The notes below the pieces were generated by a model. That model made no database searches. It saw only the letters and a program-made list of their open reading frames with translations, and had not been told where the DNA came from. A stretch of 64,000 bases of DNA from Pagrus major (lineage: Eukaryota > Chordata > Actinopteri > Spariformes > Sparidae): the NCBI RefSeq assembly GCF_040436345.1, contig NC_133221.1, positions 17,419,165 to 17,483,164 of the forward strand. The letters run 5' to 3'. Shown in pieces: positions 14,561 through 27,480 of this stretch (positions are counted from its first letter, which is position 1; each line of letters opens with the position of its first letter). A program made the translations under genes and the position numbers.

Positions 14561-14957
14561 GAAGGGGAAGGGAATAGTGGTGGAGTTAGGCGACAATGCT
14601 GCCAAGGCCGTGACCGCAGTACGTAACTGCGTTTCAACGTTTTGAAGTGATACACTATTAAATATCCAGCACTGTGGTGAAACAAAACAGGTATTTTAAG
14701 TTTTCCTCACAAAAAACCTGGTGGTTTTTGTGCCTAAAGCTAACCAGACCATAAGCACAGCATTGTCACAACATAAAATTGAAAACTGAACTTAAAACCT
14801 TCAAGTTGCATCATCAAGATGATAATGAAAATGTAAAGTTTCTGGCGATTGTGTTGCATTTTGTTCTGAGACAAACTATAATTTGTGCACACAGTCACAC
14901 ACAGCAACTTTTCCTTAGCCATGCATAAAAACACACACACACATACAGCATGGAAGC

Positions 14958-14959
<2 letters not shown>

Positions 14960-14990
<31 letters not shown>

Positions 14991-15156
14991 ACGAGATCAG
15001 CTTCACCCGAATGTGTCTTGGTGTTAGGGCAGCAGAAAACAGGTGGAGCTGTCAGGACATTTGTCAGCTCCAAAGGGACATGTACTGTATATATTTGAGC
15101 CAAGAATGACGACTCAGCCCGAAGATCAATTGCTTACACACACACACACACACACA
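14960..15156. repeat. (CA)n microsatellites
   Basis: CA tracts occur at 14960-14988 and 15137-15154, with a shorter one just before at about 14931-14943. Confidence 0.9.
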
Positions 15157-15939
15157 AGTTGTCCAGTTACTCATTGGATTTAATTTTTGTGCTCCATTTA
15201 ACCATGTTTATAGCCCCAAAACTCACACAATAACGAGTATACACTAGATGGGAACACAATAGATGTATTTCTTGCTCCCCACAGAGACAGTACTGCATCA
15301 TTTTAAATGGGAGCAGACAGACACAGAGGCAGTAGATGGTAATAGGCTCCTTTCTTACCTGTGCTCCACATTGATTGCACCTCTGGTCCTCCTGCTGCTC
15401 TCACTGAGTCAATCTCCAAACCTACACAGGCACACTGAGCAACAACTATTTCCCCTGCAAAATTCTTCCCAGCATGAAACCGGCCAGGGCTCTCCAGGTG
15501 GAAGAAAAATAACCGGAAAGATCCTCAACTGCAATTCGAAAAAGATTCCAACATATAGCCTTACGCCCACGACAGCAATGCAAAGGACATATGAGACATA
15601 AGACCACAAACACATTGGCTCTGTCACCTCCCCTCCACCTCTCTACATCCTACCTCCTCCCCCCCACCTTCTCTCTGCCACTCTCAACCCTGTGTGAAAA
15701 CAAAGCTAGGGCAGGAGATTCCAGCAGCTAATCGTGGCAGACTTTAATAAGTGAGGGTGAGTTGTATCAGAGGAAGGAGGGTTGAAGTCAGGGAGGCTAC
15801 GAGTGCAGGAAGAATCAAATGTCAGTGAAGGCACGAGGAGTAAAAATGAGATACAGTACACTGAGGGAGGAGAAATGTCAATGAATTTGTGGCAAACTCT
15901 AACAGTCAAAACAGTGAGAGACAGCAAAACTGTCTCTCA

Positions 15940-16429
15940 TTAAAGGGTACCTCCCCAATTTTACATTTTAAAGTATTTACAAATCTTGGGGAGTACTACT
16001 GCATATGTGGAAAATGTAGTATTAAACCCTTTTTGGCTCCAGAGGAAGCTGCATGTAATCTAATAAATTGCCTCCAGTGATGTCACTAAGTGGTTAAGTT
16101 GCATTGTGGGTTCTGTAGGCACCAGATTTTGAAAAGGATGAATGCGTGGGAAAATAATAATATAATTAATGTATTGATTTTTGATCTTTTGTCCAACAGT
16201 GATTGAGGAGTGCAACAGACCAGTGGACTGCTTTTCAAAACCTGGTGCCTACATTACCCACAATGCATCTTGGCCACTGAGTGACATCCCTGGAGGAATT
16301 TATCAGATTACATGCAGCTTCCTCTGGAGCCACAAAAGGCTTTATATTACTTTTTTCACATCTGCAGTCGTACTCTCCAAGGACCTGTAAACACACTTTA
16401 AAGTGTAAAATGGTGGAATTACCCTTTAA
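15940..16429. mobile_element. Fold-back MITE, TTAA-flanked
   Basis: Two arms of about 198 bases (15940-16137 and 16231-16429) are imperfect reverse complements separated by a 93-base spacer. Landmarks seen in both orientations include TTAAAGGGTA at the ends, CTCCAGAGGAAGCTGCATGT, and GCATTGTGGG beside GTAGGCACCAG. TTAA stands at both extremes, compatible with a TTAA target duplication. No transposase is present. Arm divergence of very roughly one base in six suggests an old insertion. Confidence 0.8.
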
Positions 16430-17457
16430 GGACCACCCATTATCAGAGAGAAAGTAACAAATACAACATTTTAAACCTCTGTAAATAACCAATATGGACC
16501 TTTCTATCAACCACACCAACATTATTACTGGTGCTTCATGCTAGACAACCCATTTCAGCACAAAACGTGGGTATGAAGGTGTGCAAACTGATAAACTTTA
16601 CACGTATGCTGCAGCATTGTTGACAGAAATAGCGTAAGATTTTAATCTATGGAGAAACGCCAAGCGACAACAGTAACACACACATGCGTAAATTCAGAGG
16701 TAGACGTTATTCTGCACTGTCTGCAGTAGGCAGCCACCCACCAAACAGCCCACTTGGAACAACAGTGACAAGACATCCAGTGTACAGTTAAATGTCCAAT
16801 TCACTCAGGGCCTGCTCTTCAATAAGCCCTTACACAGCATCACCTTTCAAAGGACTGCCAACTATTAGAGTGGATAAAAATCACACAGTCTCAGCCTTAT
16901 AAGCAGGCACACTGCGTCTCAGCGCTCCCTCAGGCACTCTGCTGGAAGATAAGGTTAGAGGGGGGAGAGGACAGCAGTTTACAGTTGTAAGCACATTTCA
17001 GCACCCAGGAGCCTGAGGGGTAGTGTTACAGGGACACACTGCACACCACGACTGTCACTGTCTCTCACAGTAATAAACAGGCCAGTAAAGTTTACATCAT
17101 GAAAGCCATTAAATTGGACAGTTGACTTTGTAGCTACTATGTTTTTGTTTGCTTTTTAAAATGTCTTAAAATAACTCACCTGGAAATTGTATTTCAAAAC
17201 TGAAAACTTACAATAACAATGCCTGTTCATTTTTGTGGTAGACAAACATTTGTGACTGACTGAAAAACACAGCATGTGATGCACAGCTTTGAATATGTGT
17301 TGTCTGTGAGATGTTTGGAAAAAAGCAGATTAAAAGAAATCAAGAAGTCATCACAGATTTAAACTGAACCTCTTGGGTAGTTCATCACATAACAAGACAG
17401 GAGAGGAGAAATGAGGATGTACTCATTACTACAATGGTATCCTTACATTTCTCTCAA

Positions 17458-17475
17458 CAGCCACCAGGGGGAGGT
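17458..17475 (+). promoter_or_regulatory. Candidate CTCF site
   Basis: CAGCCACCAGGGGGAGG is close to the vertebrate CTCF core CCACCAGGGGGCG. It also sits between CAG and GTAAG and so could resemble a micro-exon, but no gene frame supports that. It lies 1.4 kb upstream of birc5. Confidence 0.5.
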
Positions 17476-18184
17476 AAGTTCCTCCACTTTCCAAGGTGTC
17501 TTTTGAGGACTGATGTGACTTAAAGCAGTTTCAAATAAATCTTTTAAAACACTACAATACATTTTTATAAGTATATTTAACCTTAATGTTTCAGGGGATT
17601 GATACATTGTCAATAGGTTCACACCTTTCAAGCCTGCCTTAAAACAACACCGACATGTCCATATTTTGAAAGAGTATTCAGTAGCTGTAGTTTTCTCTCT
17701 GAAAAGATACCAAACCAACAAGATTCAAATGTAAGAGATGTGAGAGAAAATCCATCATTTTCTTTTGTGTATCAGTCCCTCCACTGCAGCTCAGCCAGGA
17801 AACAGGCACAGAGTGGGAATATGGTACTAAAAGAGACAAGCTTTCTAATACACTGTCTTGATTTGTCTGACTCAAACAGTTGAAGCCTCATATTATCTTC
17901 AGCTCAACTTTGGTTTTAAGGTTTACCTAAAAAGTTGTAGGTTTCATTCTCACAATTTCAGCTGTGAAATGCAGGGTGGATGGCATTCTTGAGATTGTTC
18001 TTAAAGGGTAGTGTGCAATAAAGAATACTGACTATAAGAGTAAATAAGGGTTAGAAACATAAATATAAGCATAGATTTTCTAAGATTAAAATGCTGAAGT
18101 GTATATCGGCTGTATAATTTTATTTTCTTGTTTCATCTTTCCTGTCAGTCTGCATCAGAACAGAAACATACGAGCAAAAACATA

Positions 18185-18600
18185 TTAAAGGTGATATATG
18201 TACATTTATTTGTCAGGAGCTGTCTCCAGCGGTGAAGAGCAATGCCAGTGATAATAAAAAAAATCTTGTTTTGTTTCTATTTCTGTCACTTGTTTCTTTG
18301 GTGCTGAACATGGTTTCCTGCCCTCAGGGCACTACTTTTTCATTGTGTCTTGTTGGACTGACGGCTGACTGGTTGCGATAGTGACTCTCTAGCACCTCTT
18401 GAGCTACAAAGTGGTCCCCTGAGACAAGACACGGAGAAGCTAGCTGGTTAGCATGCTAACCTTAGTGCATATCCGTGCAACACTTTACATAGAAGTCTTT
18501 GCCAAAGCGTCAAAACTGTTACCTCTTCACATTCTGCTGGTAATTCTAGTTCATTAAAAAAAAAAATTCAAACTACAAATGTTACATATAGCTCCTTTAA
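18185..18600. mobile_element. TTAA-flanked MITE (piggyBac-like)
   Basis: The left end TTAAAGGTGATATATGTAC and the right end (minus strand) TTAAAGGAGCTATATGTAAC form terminal inverted repeats about 19 bases long with a few mismatches. TTAA occurs at both boundaries, the target preference of piggyBac-type elements. It is 416 bases long with no coding capacity and lies about 300 bases upstream of the birc5 start codon. Confidence 0.7.
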
Positions 18601-18713
18601 TACTGAATCGTGAAGACAGCAAACTTAAGATTGAGGGCCTGTAGAAAGGAAGCTTCAGTTCATACAGAACGTATAGGTGTGTTTTCCTAAATGCAAATCA
18701 AACAGCAGCACTG

Positions 18714-18714
<1 letters not shown>

Positions 18715-18748
<34 letters not shown>
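18715..18748. repeat. (GATA)n microsatellite
   Basis: About eight GATA units, in the upstream region of birc5. Confidence 0.95.
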
Positions 18749-18785
18749 CTTGTATTTGTCTGTTTTACCAAACAGCACACCATGG

Positions 18786-18793
18786 CCCCGCCC
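18786..18793 (+). promoter_or_regulatory. GC box upstream of birc5
   Basis: CCCCGCCC, an Sp1-type GC box, lies about 110 bases before the birc5 start codon in otherwise AT-rich DNA. Human survivin also has a TATA-less promoter with GC boxes. The start of transcription cannot be placed. Confidence 0.4.
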
Positions 18794-18900
18794 ACCTTGG
18801 ATCAGCCAAAATTGAACACACCTGTTGAGCTGTCTAAGAGCCATCAGCACACATCATACACTGTGAATTAAATGAAATTGAGCCTGGTTTTGCTGAAGAG

Positions 18901-21011
18901 ATGGCCAGCATAGATGTGTTGACAACAAGGTTTTACTCGTATGATAAAATGTACCTTCAGGAGTCGCGTGAACAAAGCTTTGTGGACTGGCCATTTAGAG
19001 AGGAATGTAACTGCACACCAGAAAAGGTAAGAAGGCTGTAAAGTCTTGAGAACACTTTTTGAATTATAAAATACTTAAAGAAAAAAGGCACCAGCTACTT
19101 TGACAGGGGTGAGACGGGGTCAGCAGGAGGTCAGACATGTGTGGGATGTGTCAGACAGCTCTCTTGCCCTTTAGAAATACAGCCTACTTTACAATTATTC
19201 ACACAATGTTTGACTATAGCTGAATAAAAATAATTATAAGTAAACTTCACCTTGTTTACACAGCCATTTTATACCACAGGCTTTAATCCAAGGCTCTGAC
19301 AGCTTGTGATGTGCTCAAGCAGGTGCCAGATTCAGTTTCATTGCATCAGGTGTCCAGTTCCCACCATCATCTTGTCATGATGGATGAGCTGCTGACACCT
19401 CACTTAATGAGCAACACTCTCTGCCATGTTACCAACTCTTAAACCACCCAAAGAGATCATCATCTGGTTTCAGTGACGCTAATCCTCCTGCAGCGAGGCA
19501 TCTGTTGTTCTTGGTTTGCACTTGTCATCTTTGTAGCCGAGTTTTTATTTATTTACAGTAGTTGGAAAGATACGCTAAAGGCATTGAGGCATGTGTTGCT
19601 GTTTATTTTGTCTTTTACAGATGGCTAAGGCTGGGTTTGTCCACTGCCCTAGTCAGAACGAGCCAGATGTTGCCTGCTGTTTTTTCTGTCTGATCGAGCT
19701 GGAGGGCTGGGAGCCAGATGATGATCCCTGGTAAGAAAAGCAAAGCAGCCCCCTCAGGCCTTTACCTTACCAGTCTCTATAAAGCTTTGAGTCACTGAAG
19801 AATATTATGGCTGTTTGGGTTCAATATAAATTTCAACACAATCCAGTAAAAAAACAATTGGTGAGGCTTTGAACACATGTACAAAGAACCACAAAAATCA
19901 TGAAATTCAGCTCTCAGGGCTAGTGCATTAAGTATTTGGAAACCTTGCTATAGGATTTAACAAGGTCTCATGAATTTAATAGAAGTTTTCTTTTTCTTCC
20001 AGAAAATCCATTACATGATCTTGGAAAAGTCCTGAATTCTACTATTGTTTTTTTGTATTTTATCATTTGTTTTGATCCACATTAACTGTGCCCTAAAGCA
20101 CAGCTACTCTTCCTGGGTTTCACACATTACAAAGAAATACACATGCATATAAAAACATTTAAAAACATAATGTATTACAGTGCATGCACATACAGCATAT
20201 TATCACATTGGAAACAAAAAACGATTTTCCTAATTTGCTTTTAAATATTGATTTCTGTGTTAATTTAGTCAATGACCGAGGCAAATAATCCCATTGTAAA
20301 GTTTTGATTGCTCTATATACTGTGCCCAGTTCAGACAGAAGCGCATGCTATTTGTGTTTTTGTCATGTGAGAATGTGCTGTGAGTAGAGTATTTAATTAG
20401 GAGTTTAGTTAGATTAGATGTAAAGTATTTGTTGGCATCTCCTTACCATAGCTGGAACCACAGAGTTGGCATGGACGCACCCAAAAGATAACATGGCTGC
20501 CACATAAAGTTGATCTCATTACAAAACTCCACTTAGATGTAACTAGTACATCTGTTTCTTAATCTCAAACAGCATAATGCTAAAACCTCTTTTGTTGTTA
20601 TATGTTGATTTTGCATAACTTTGTATCCTTTTATTAAGATGGATTACGCAGTGTTGCATACATTATTGTGTCTGCTCTTCTGTGTTTTCTCTGTCCAGGT
20701 CTGAACATATGAAACGCTCCCCTAACTGTGGATTCCTAACCATGAAGAAAGACTTCACCGAGCTCACTGTGGCTGAATTTTATCTCATGGAAAAGGAAAG
20801 GCTGAAGGTCTTTTATGTAAGTGTCTCCGCCAGCTGAAATTGTGTGCAATGAAGTGATGTTTGGCTGGAATACTTAAGAAGGGATTGTTCCACATTCTGC
20901 TTTTTCTTTTTTTTTTCTTAGAGAAGGGTTTGTCATAAGAAGATGGCATGTTTGCGGGATGACATAGACCAGACGCTTGAACACCTTAAATCTCAGTTGG
21001 AGTCTATTTGA
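18901..21011 (+). CDS. birc5: Survivin-like BIR protein (baculoviral IAP repeat-containing 5), 4 exons
   Basis: Coding exons are 18901-19026, 19621-19730, 20699-20816 and 20922-21011, all with GT-AG junctions, giving 147 aa (human survivin has 142). Exons 2 and 3 are 110 and 118 nt, the lengths known in human BIRC5. A single BIR domain spans about residues 10-95, with zinc ligands Cys62, Cys65, His82 and Cys89 in the expected spacing and the signature [11 protein letters not shown]. The tail is a charged helix (about 100-147), the part that in survivin joins borealin and INCENP in the chromosomal passenger complex at centromeres and the midbody. Here it is diverged and has extra cysteines. 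By family it is a mitotic regulator with a debated anti-apoptotic role. Teleosts have two survivin genes; which one this is cannot be settled here. Confidence 0.93.
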
Positions 21012-21067
21012 ATTAAATATAAATTCTTGACTCAATATTTCTTTGTGCTTACTGTTTTTAAAATATC

Positions 21068-21073
21068 AATAAA
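21068..21073 (+). terminator. birc5: birc5 polyadenylation signal
   Basis: A canonical AATAAA lies 57 bases after the birc5 stop codon, implying a very short 3' UTR. Confidence 0.8.
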
Positions 21074-24000
21074 GTTTTGTGGAATGACAGTTTGTTTGTA
21101 GTATTGTCTTTAACCACAAGATGGGGCTTTTGCTCCAAAGCTGCAGTTTCCCTATGTCACACACTTTCTGGAGTTTTCTAGTCTCAACACTCAATCCTTC
21201 ACAAAGGCGATCTGAAATGAAAGCGCACATTGAGCAGGATTACAATGTGGGCTATATTCCCTCTTTTCAACCAAATACTTACCATTTTCCTGAACGTGCC
21301 ACCATCCCTACCAGCCCTTTTCAAAACTTGACCCTGGACAGATGGCCTGAAGCCCCTCCCCTTCAATACCAACTGTTGCCCCAGTAACATCTGTTACATA
21401 TAGGGGGACAGTGTCCACTGAGAGGGCTCACCAGGACACTTGCTTAACCTTGTAAGGAGAGCTGAGATTTAGGAAACGCTGGAGGATGCTGCAGCAGACA
21501 ATGGAAATTGTGCAAAAGGTGCTCATGCAGTAAACACTCCAAAAAGGCTCTGTCACACTGTAATGCTTCACTGCTCTCCTTTAGCATCTCAAGAACGAAG
21601 GTTTAACAGTAATAATAATAAGTTGGACTAAAGTCTTGAGATTTTTAGTGTCTTGTATGAGCAGAAACAGAGGATGTTGGGCTCAGTTTGTGTCTGTCTG
21701 ATGGGAGGCCTGTCTGGATGGAGTGCAGGATTAAAAGATGCTATCCCTTCTCCAACCTTCCACTGTTCTGGATTAATGTCTAATGTAACACTCTGGCCAC
21801 TGAGCCCAGATCAGCTGCTTAATTCTCCTTTATCCGCTCACTGCAGAGCAAATTGAAGAGGGAATATTTTTAGCCAAAAAAGTAATATACGCATGGGTGA
21901 TGTAACATTTCCGATGAAACTGTTATTCTTCCATTTTTCAGGGTGTTTTATTTTTTTTTGTCTTAAATCGATGCTATTCCGAGATACTTCATCGTCATAA
22001 TCATATTTTGCTCTAGTGGCTGGAAGTATTTATTTTAGGTACATGTAGCTATCTTGGTTGGAGAGGAACATCCACTGAAAAACATTTTTACTAATGAGAT
22101 GTTAGTTTAGGTAAGTGGGGTGGCATTTGCATAAATACACAGATTATAAGGAGCCTGTTTACAGTAATTGCTAATGTAACTCTAATCAGGGTTTATACCC
22201 ACATCCCGTGTAAATCCACTTATTTCTGTGTGCTCCAGAAAATAAACAAAGAGAATGGTATGGCGTGACTTCTGTCCATGAGCGGCACAGATGTGGTAGA
22301 TGGGCTTATCTGTGTGGGAATGGTGCAAAACTGTTGATTTGATTGGATCTCAGCTGGGGTGGGGGCTTTGCCTTCATATGTTAACCCCTCAACCCAGATT
22401 TATAATAACTATAACCCCATTAAAATGTGTTTAAAATGAGTCATTAAGCTAATAGGAACCTGCATTGCACCACTACACTTAGATTCTCCTCCTGATCTAA
22501 TTAAAACGCTGTGACAAAGGGTGCACCGGTGGCGTCCGCTGCAGTTTTTCTAATTAATGAGTTTGTGCTAAACAAACTGTAAACAGCGAGTGTAGCAGAT
22601 GGACAAACGGACAGATGTTACCAACAGAAAGTTTACAACCTGAGCTTTCCATCAGGCCCCATCTGTTGCTCTTGCGCCCGGTACCTCCCTCTACCCTCCT
22701 CCAATGCTTCTCCTCGCTCCTCATCAGCATCTATCACCTCTCCCCTGATGCTCCACACACGAATGACATCAGCATTTAGCCTCTCGCCTGACCTGGTTTA
22801 ACCCTTAATAAACAAAGGCTAAATGAACGTCATATCACATCTGAGCACTAACGATTCAAAAAACATACGTCTTTCTCGCTGTAAGGCTTCTCAGCTTCCT
22901 GAAAGCACTTGTGAGAAAACACAAAGCAGGATAAATGATTATAAGGCTGGCATGTGCACAAAGAGGCCTGCACTGCACAGTTATCCAGCATCTCTCCAAG
23001 TTACACTCTCCCTCGCATTATAATTAAGAAGAATCTAAAACCCCCTTTTCAGCTTTTATTCCACTCCCTCCTCCACCTCTATAATGTTCTCCCACGTCTC
23101 TGGCAGGAGGGCATGCTGGCTGCTCGCTCGCTCGCTCTCTGACACCACGGCCCTCCTACCTTGGCTGTTTTTTGTGCCCTCTTCCAAAGGGACCTCCATC
23201 TGTCCCCTACACTCAGCCCATTGTGGTGTCCCAAAGCCCAGCAACTTCCACAATGCAGTGGGCGTGCAGGGAAGGGGGGGGCAGGGTAAACACGACAGCA
23301 TCCAGATCCCATTAGAAGCTCTTTAACTCCTACACCCTAATACTCTCGGAGAACTCTGGGAGGAGAAGGCCCACCCCTCGTCCTCGTGCACAATGTCACC
23401 TTTTACATCCACTCCCATAGGTAATGAGTTCCCAACTGCCCTCTTTCTTTGCCTCCCATGTACAACTCCTTTTTTCTTTCTTTTCTTTGGTCATTATATT
23501 AATATTAACTTTCTTTACATGTTGTGCAGAAGGAACGGTGGTGTTTTATTAAGAGATGTTGTCATAGAGAACAAATCTTTGGGTCAGAAAAAGTTAAAGT
23601 TTTATTCATTTCTATTTAATCACTTCCACCATGTTGACCATGACCAACCCAATCATCATTTTTAATTCCCCCTCCTCCTCCTCTTCGGTCCCTACATCTT
23701 CTCATAACGCCAGCCTTGCCATCTTCCATTGTTTTCCTCTGTCTTTTCCCACATCTCTCTCTCCATCCATCTCCTCGCTCTTTCTTCCACCAGCTGCTCC
23801 TCTAAGTCTAGGGCGTCTATTTTTCAGGGTGCTCCACCTCTCAACCTGGGCACTCGTATCCCCGTGCTCCCCACAGAGACGTGTGTGTGTGCATGTGTGT
23901 GCATGCGCATTGTGGCCCAAGAGGAGGGGGGGATCACTGTGTTCGCCCCAGCTTAAAGGCAGAGGGATTACCGGCACACAGACACTGATTAAAGCCTTCC

Positions 24001-24715
24001 AGCCTCCTATGGCCCCATTAATACAATCTTAATCACAATGCTTTATCCCTCTATCTAGCTCCTATGGATCAGGACCTTTTCATTTTAGTGGGAGCCACTC
24101 TTGTTTGGCCAGTGGATTAAGTGTGCTGCACGCAGAAACTCAAAAATATGCGCAAGAGAGCGAGAAGGAAGGAGAGCAAGCTAATAGTTTTAGCTCAGAT
24201 TTAGTTTTTTCTTTTCTTCCTCTGTCAAAATGTCTTAACTTTAAGTTTATTTTATGTTGACATAAAATCATATCATGCCATCATGTTGTTGCCATCTTCT
24301 GCATAATTTAGAAATAAAATCCAGACCACAAAAGTTAAGGAATCAATAGTTGGAGTGCAGCACCACTAATTCTCTGCGGGGTGATGTCTGACATGACCTC
24401 ACCCTCCCCAGGGATTGAGCTACAGGTCGCGCTCTGCTGCGGGTCGTCTCGGCCAAGACGACATTACAGAGCATGTGCTCCCTTCCCATTAGGAGACCCT
24501 CATGCTGTTATCACAGATAACAGCCACTTGATACCCTCAATCTGGCTTTGCAGCCTGGACTGAGAGTACTGCTGAGTCAGGATCTTTTGGTATTTTATTT
24601 ATTTTTATAATGTTAAACATGATAAATGTTCATCTTTGTGTAACCTTACTGTATATATTATATTTACTTTGGGTTATTTTGATTTCTTAAATTTACTACA
24701 CTGATTTGTGTTGCT

Positions 24716-25150
24716 TAAAGGTGCAATGTGTCAGAATTTTGGCTTGAAACATTCAAACATTTACTAACATTTTAACGGACTGTGAAGAAACATTTTTGAC
24801 TTAATGTCAAAGATGTCTATGTATAGTGTAGAAGATATCTACTGAAGTTAGCATGCAAACCAGCTAGCCCAAGGACGTCACATTAAAACCTGGATACAGT
24901 GCTGGAGCCAGAGCCCCATTCACTCCTCTGAAAGCTGCTCAGTGGCGCATGAAGCCAGAAAAGCTCGATTTTCTGGGTATATAATTACCCGGATCTTCTG
25001 CGTTGTGGGGCCCATAGAGCGAGCACACTAGAGACTTCTAGTTTAGTGCCCAGCAAACTTTAAAAGAGATAAAATGATTCATCTTGCAGCTCTTCTAGAC
25101 TTTTCAAATGAATCATCTTGCTGGGACGCCTGGTGAAGTTGGGTATGAAC
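24716..25150 (+). mobile_element. Dispersed repeat, copy 1
   Basis: The segment starting TTAAAGGTGCAATGTGTC contains GAAAGCTGCTCAGTGG, then AAGCCAGAAAAGCTCGA, then GCTCTTCTAGACTTT. The same landmarks occur in inverse orientation at about 34280-34500, so the two are copies of one dispersed element. No coding capacity is seen and the boundaries are approximate. Confidence 0.55.
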
Positions 25151-25796
25151 TGTCTTTCCAAGTTGGTGTCCATTAAAAAAAGATTCAAAGAGTAATGTAG
25201 CTCTCTTATTGCCATCATGCCAGAAGGTACTCTAACAACTAAGAGCAGATGGTTACAGTTGCAGCAATAAACTTGAAAGTTGAATACAAAATGTTAAACC
25301 TAAAACTTGTTTTAAACTGAACATGCATATATCTTCTTTTTATCTTCCTGAATTGTTCCATGTAACTATCAAGCTACCTCTCTATCGCCTACCCCAATCT
25401 CCAGATAATGTCCTGCATCTCTGTGTTTTGTAATCTTGTATCCAGAGTTAATTTACGTGGATTATTTCCATATCCACCCACTCATGTATTCGGACTCAGG
25501 AGGATAATCCACATACCCTGCCCCCCACCGTTTTTTGCCATAACAAAACAGCAAAGACACAAAGAGGGTGTGCGCCAGGCAGCTAACTCTGCCAGTACTT
25601 TCTCACAGGCCAAATGGTTGCCTGTGTGTGAAGCAATGTGTCATTCCTCTGCCGAGGCTGACACGCAGGAGCAGAGAAGACAAACTTTGTGAATGAGGAG
25701 CAAGGACCTCGTCACCTCTCCTGCCCTCTCATTCTCTTTCCTTTTCTCCCCTTTCCCCCAACACACTAATTCCCCTGTCCCTTTCCCTCTCTCATC

Positions 25797-25818
25797 TCTC
25801 TCTCTCTCTCTCTCTCTC
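25797..25818. repeat. (TC)n microsatellite
   Basis: A short TC tract inside a C/T-rich region. Confidence 0.85.
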
Positions 25819-26676
25819 ATGCCCTCACTCTCTTCTCTCCCTCTCTCTGCCCAAATTGGCCCAGCTGTCCATCAGCCCTCCCGCAGTTCCCCCAGCTGTC
25901 TGCCCTCCCCGAACGAGAAGCCCCACAACAATACAGGTCACAGGTCAAGAGAAAGAACAGGCTGCGTTCACAATGGACCAGTGGCGCCCAGTAAAACAAT
26001 CGTTCCCTTTTTCTCCTTCACCCTTTCTCCACTGTTGCCAGGACTGGAAAAGACAAACCTTTTGGAGAGGTAGCTGAAGAGGGGGGAAGTCCTCTTGGAC
26101 AACAGCCTCTTAGGCACCTTCCCCATCTTACAATTGCCTAAAGGACCACAATGATAAACACACTCGAACACACCAGCTCTTGGTCTCACCTCTTCATCTT
26201 TACACTCTGCCACCACTTTCTTTGTGAAATTCAAGTGCCATCATGTCCTTCAGCACCATCATTAAAGTCAAAACTGACACTTGTGTCATTAGTGTAGTGA
26301 TATAAATGTTAGGAAGCTTGCCAGTTGTATATTTTATTGCCTTTATGCTGGAATTTCAATTCAGAAAGGATTTATTATGACCCTGAACTAAATATTAGAT
26401 TAATTATTTTCCATCCATATGCTCTGCCTGTGAACAGAAGCCTGGTGTTTTTCACTCTTTAGTTAATGTGGATGGATTCTTTAAAATGAGCTCTTGCCCC
26501 ACAGTGTTTTGGCATGAGCTACATGGGAAAATGGGACATGTGGGAGAGAGAAAGCGGATTGCAGAGACTCAGAAAGGCCTCTGTGACACATTCACCTGTT
26601 CCCCAGAGCTGTTTTCCCATGGCCCACAACAGCCTCCTGCCTGACCTGATAGACACCCCCGGAGCTGAAGGACGCA

Positions 26677-26679
<3 letters not shown>

Positions 26680-26721
<42 letters not shown>
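26680..26721. repeat. (CA)n microsatellite
   Basis: About 21 CA units without interruption. Confidence 0.95.
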
Positions 26722-26726
<5 letters not shown>

Positions 26727-27480
26727 TCCTGCAACAGATCTCTATTAGCCCGGCCACAAAGTGATCCTTTATTCCAGCAAGTTAGCCTTAAACATTTTTA
26801 ATATCAGGTTTAATATCAGTCTGCCCATGAAACTGAATCACTTCACATTAAATTACTTTAGTCTGACATTCAATTTTAGCTTTTATTTTTTGTAATGTAG
26901 GTTTTTTTTCTTTAACAATATGCCTCAATAGCAAAGTAGTGAGGTATTCTTACACTAATTGTTGGAAACCTGCACATTATCACTGCCCTTCTACTAATTC
27001 AAATAAATGTCTCAAGCTGAATGTGTGCAAAAGGAACTGTGATACGAGTAAGTGTCATATGTGAGTTGGCATCGAGTCCCTTGTAAAATAATTACAATAA
27101 TTGGAACTTAACCTGGATTTCGTTGTGAAATTGCAGGAACTGCATTTTAAGCGAAAATTCAGTAAATGATTTATATTCATTTGGTATCCACATGAACTGT
27201 AGCATTAAGGCAGCATATACACCTATTAAATTGAAGTTGTGCCAGCTAAAAAAGTCTTTACTACCTAAAATTATTAGTTTACATTAATAATTATTTTGAA
27301 GTAATCAGTGTCCTTGTTTTTTTAAGTAAAGTCACTTTGTCATATTTTACAGTGTAGGTACCCTCTGTTGTACTGGGAGACTTCCTGTTGAACAGTAACT
27401 GAAGCACAGGATGGCAGCAGAGCCCAAGAAAACACATGGCAAATATTGTTACCATGGAAATAGTATATAATATAAGAATA

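Larger units (their letters stand above)
1..18780. other. Non-coding left flank
   Basis: No convincing coding exon was found here. The open frames are short, lack family signatures and mostly translate microsatellites or transposon arms. Content includes TC, CA, CTG and AG simple repeats, two fold-back elements, a TTAA-flanked MITE and a degenerate T-rich minisatellite, listed separately. Some stretches read like conserved regulatory DNA, for example 8510-8960 and 11800-12110, with GC-rich blocks beside homeobox-like ATTA and TAAT cores, but conservation cannot be judged from one sequence. It may be intergenic DNA or an intron of a gene outside the window. Confidence 0.6.
21112..27470. other. 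Non-coding region between birc5 and neurod4
   Basis: The two genes converge on this 6.4-kb stretch and no coding exon is supported. The part at 22380-22840 (ATTAA/TAAT cores in mixed-composition, low-repeat sequence) looks like a possible conserved element. 23690-23800 and 25720-25850 are C/T-rich. 24720-25150 is a dispersed repeat, and a CA tract lies at 26680-26721. A CCACAAGATGGGG block at 21114-21126 weakly resembles a CTCF core. Confidence 0.6.

Noticed and set aside
16181-16522. Two opposed frames of 69 and 95 codons with similar peptides
   Set aside because: They are translations of the inverted arms of the fold-back element.
17461-17473. Possible 13-nt micro-exon between CAG and GTAAG
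   Set aside because: No adjoining gene or frame; better explained as a CTCF-like motif.
23056-24032. Overlapping open frames of 75-133 codons on both strands
   Set aside because: C/T-rich low-complexity sequence with no family signature, codon bias or splice structure.
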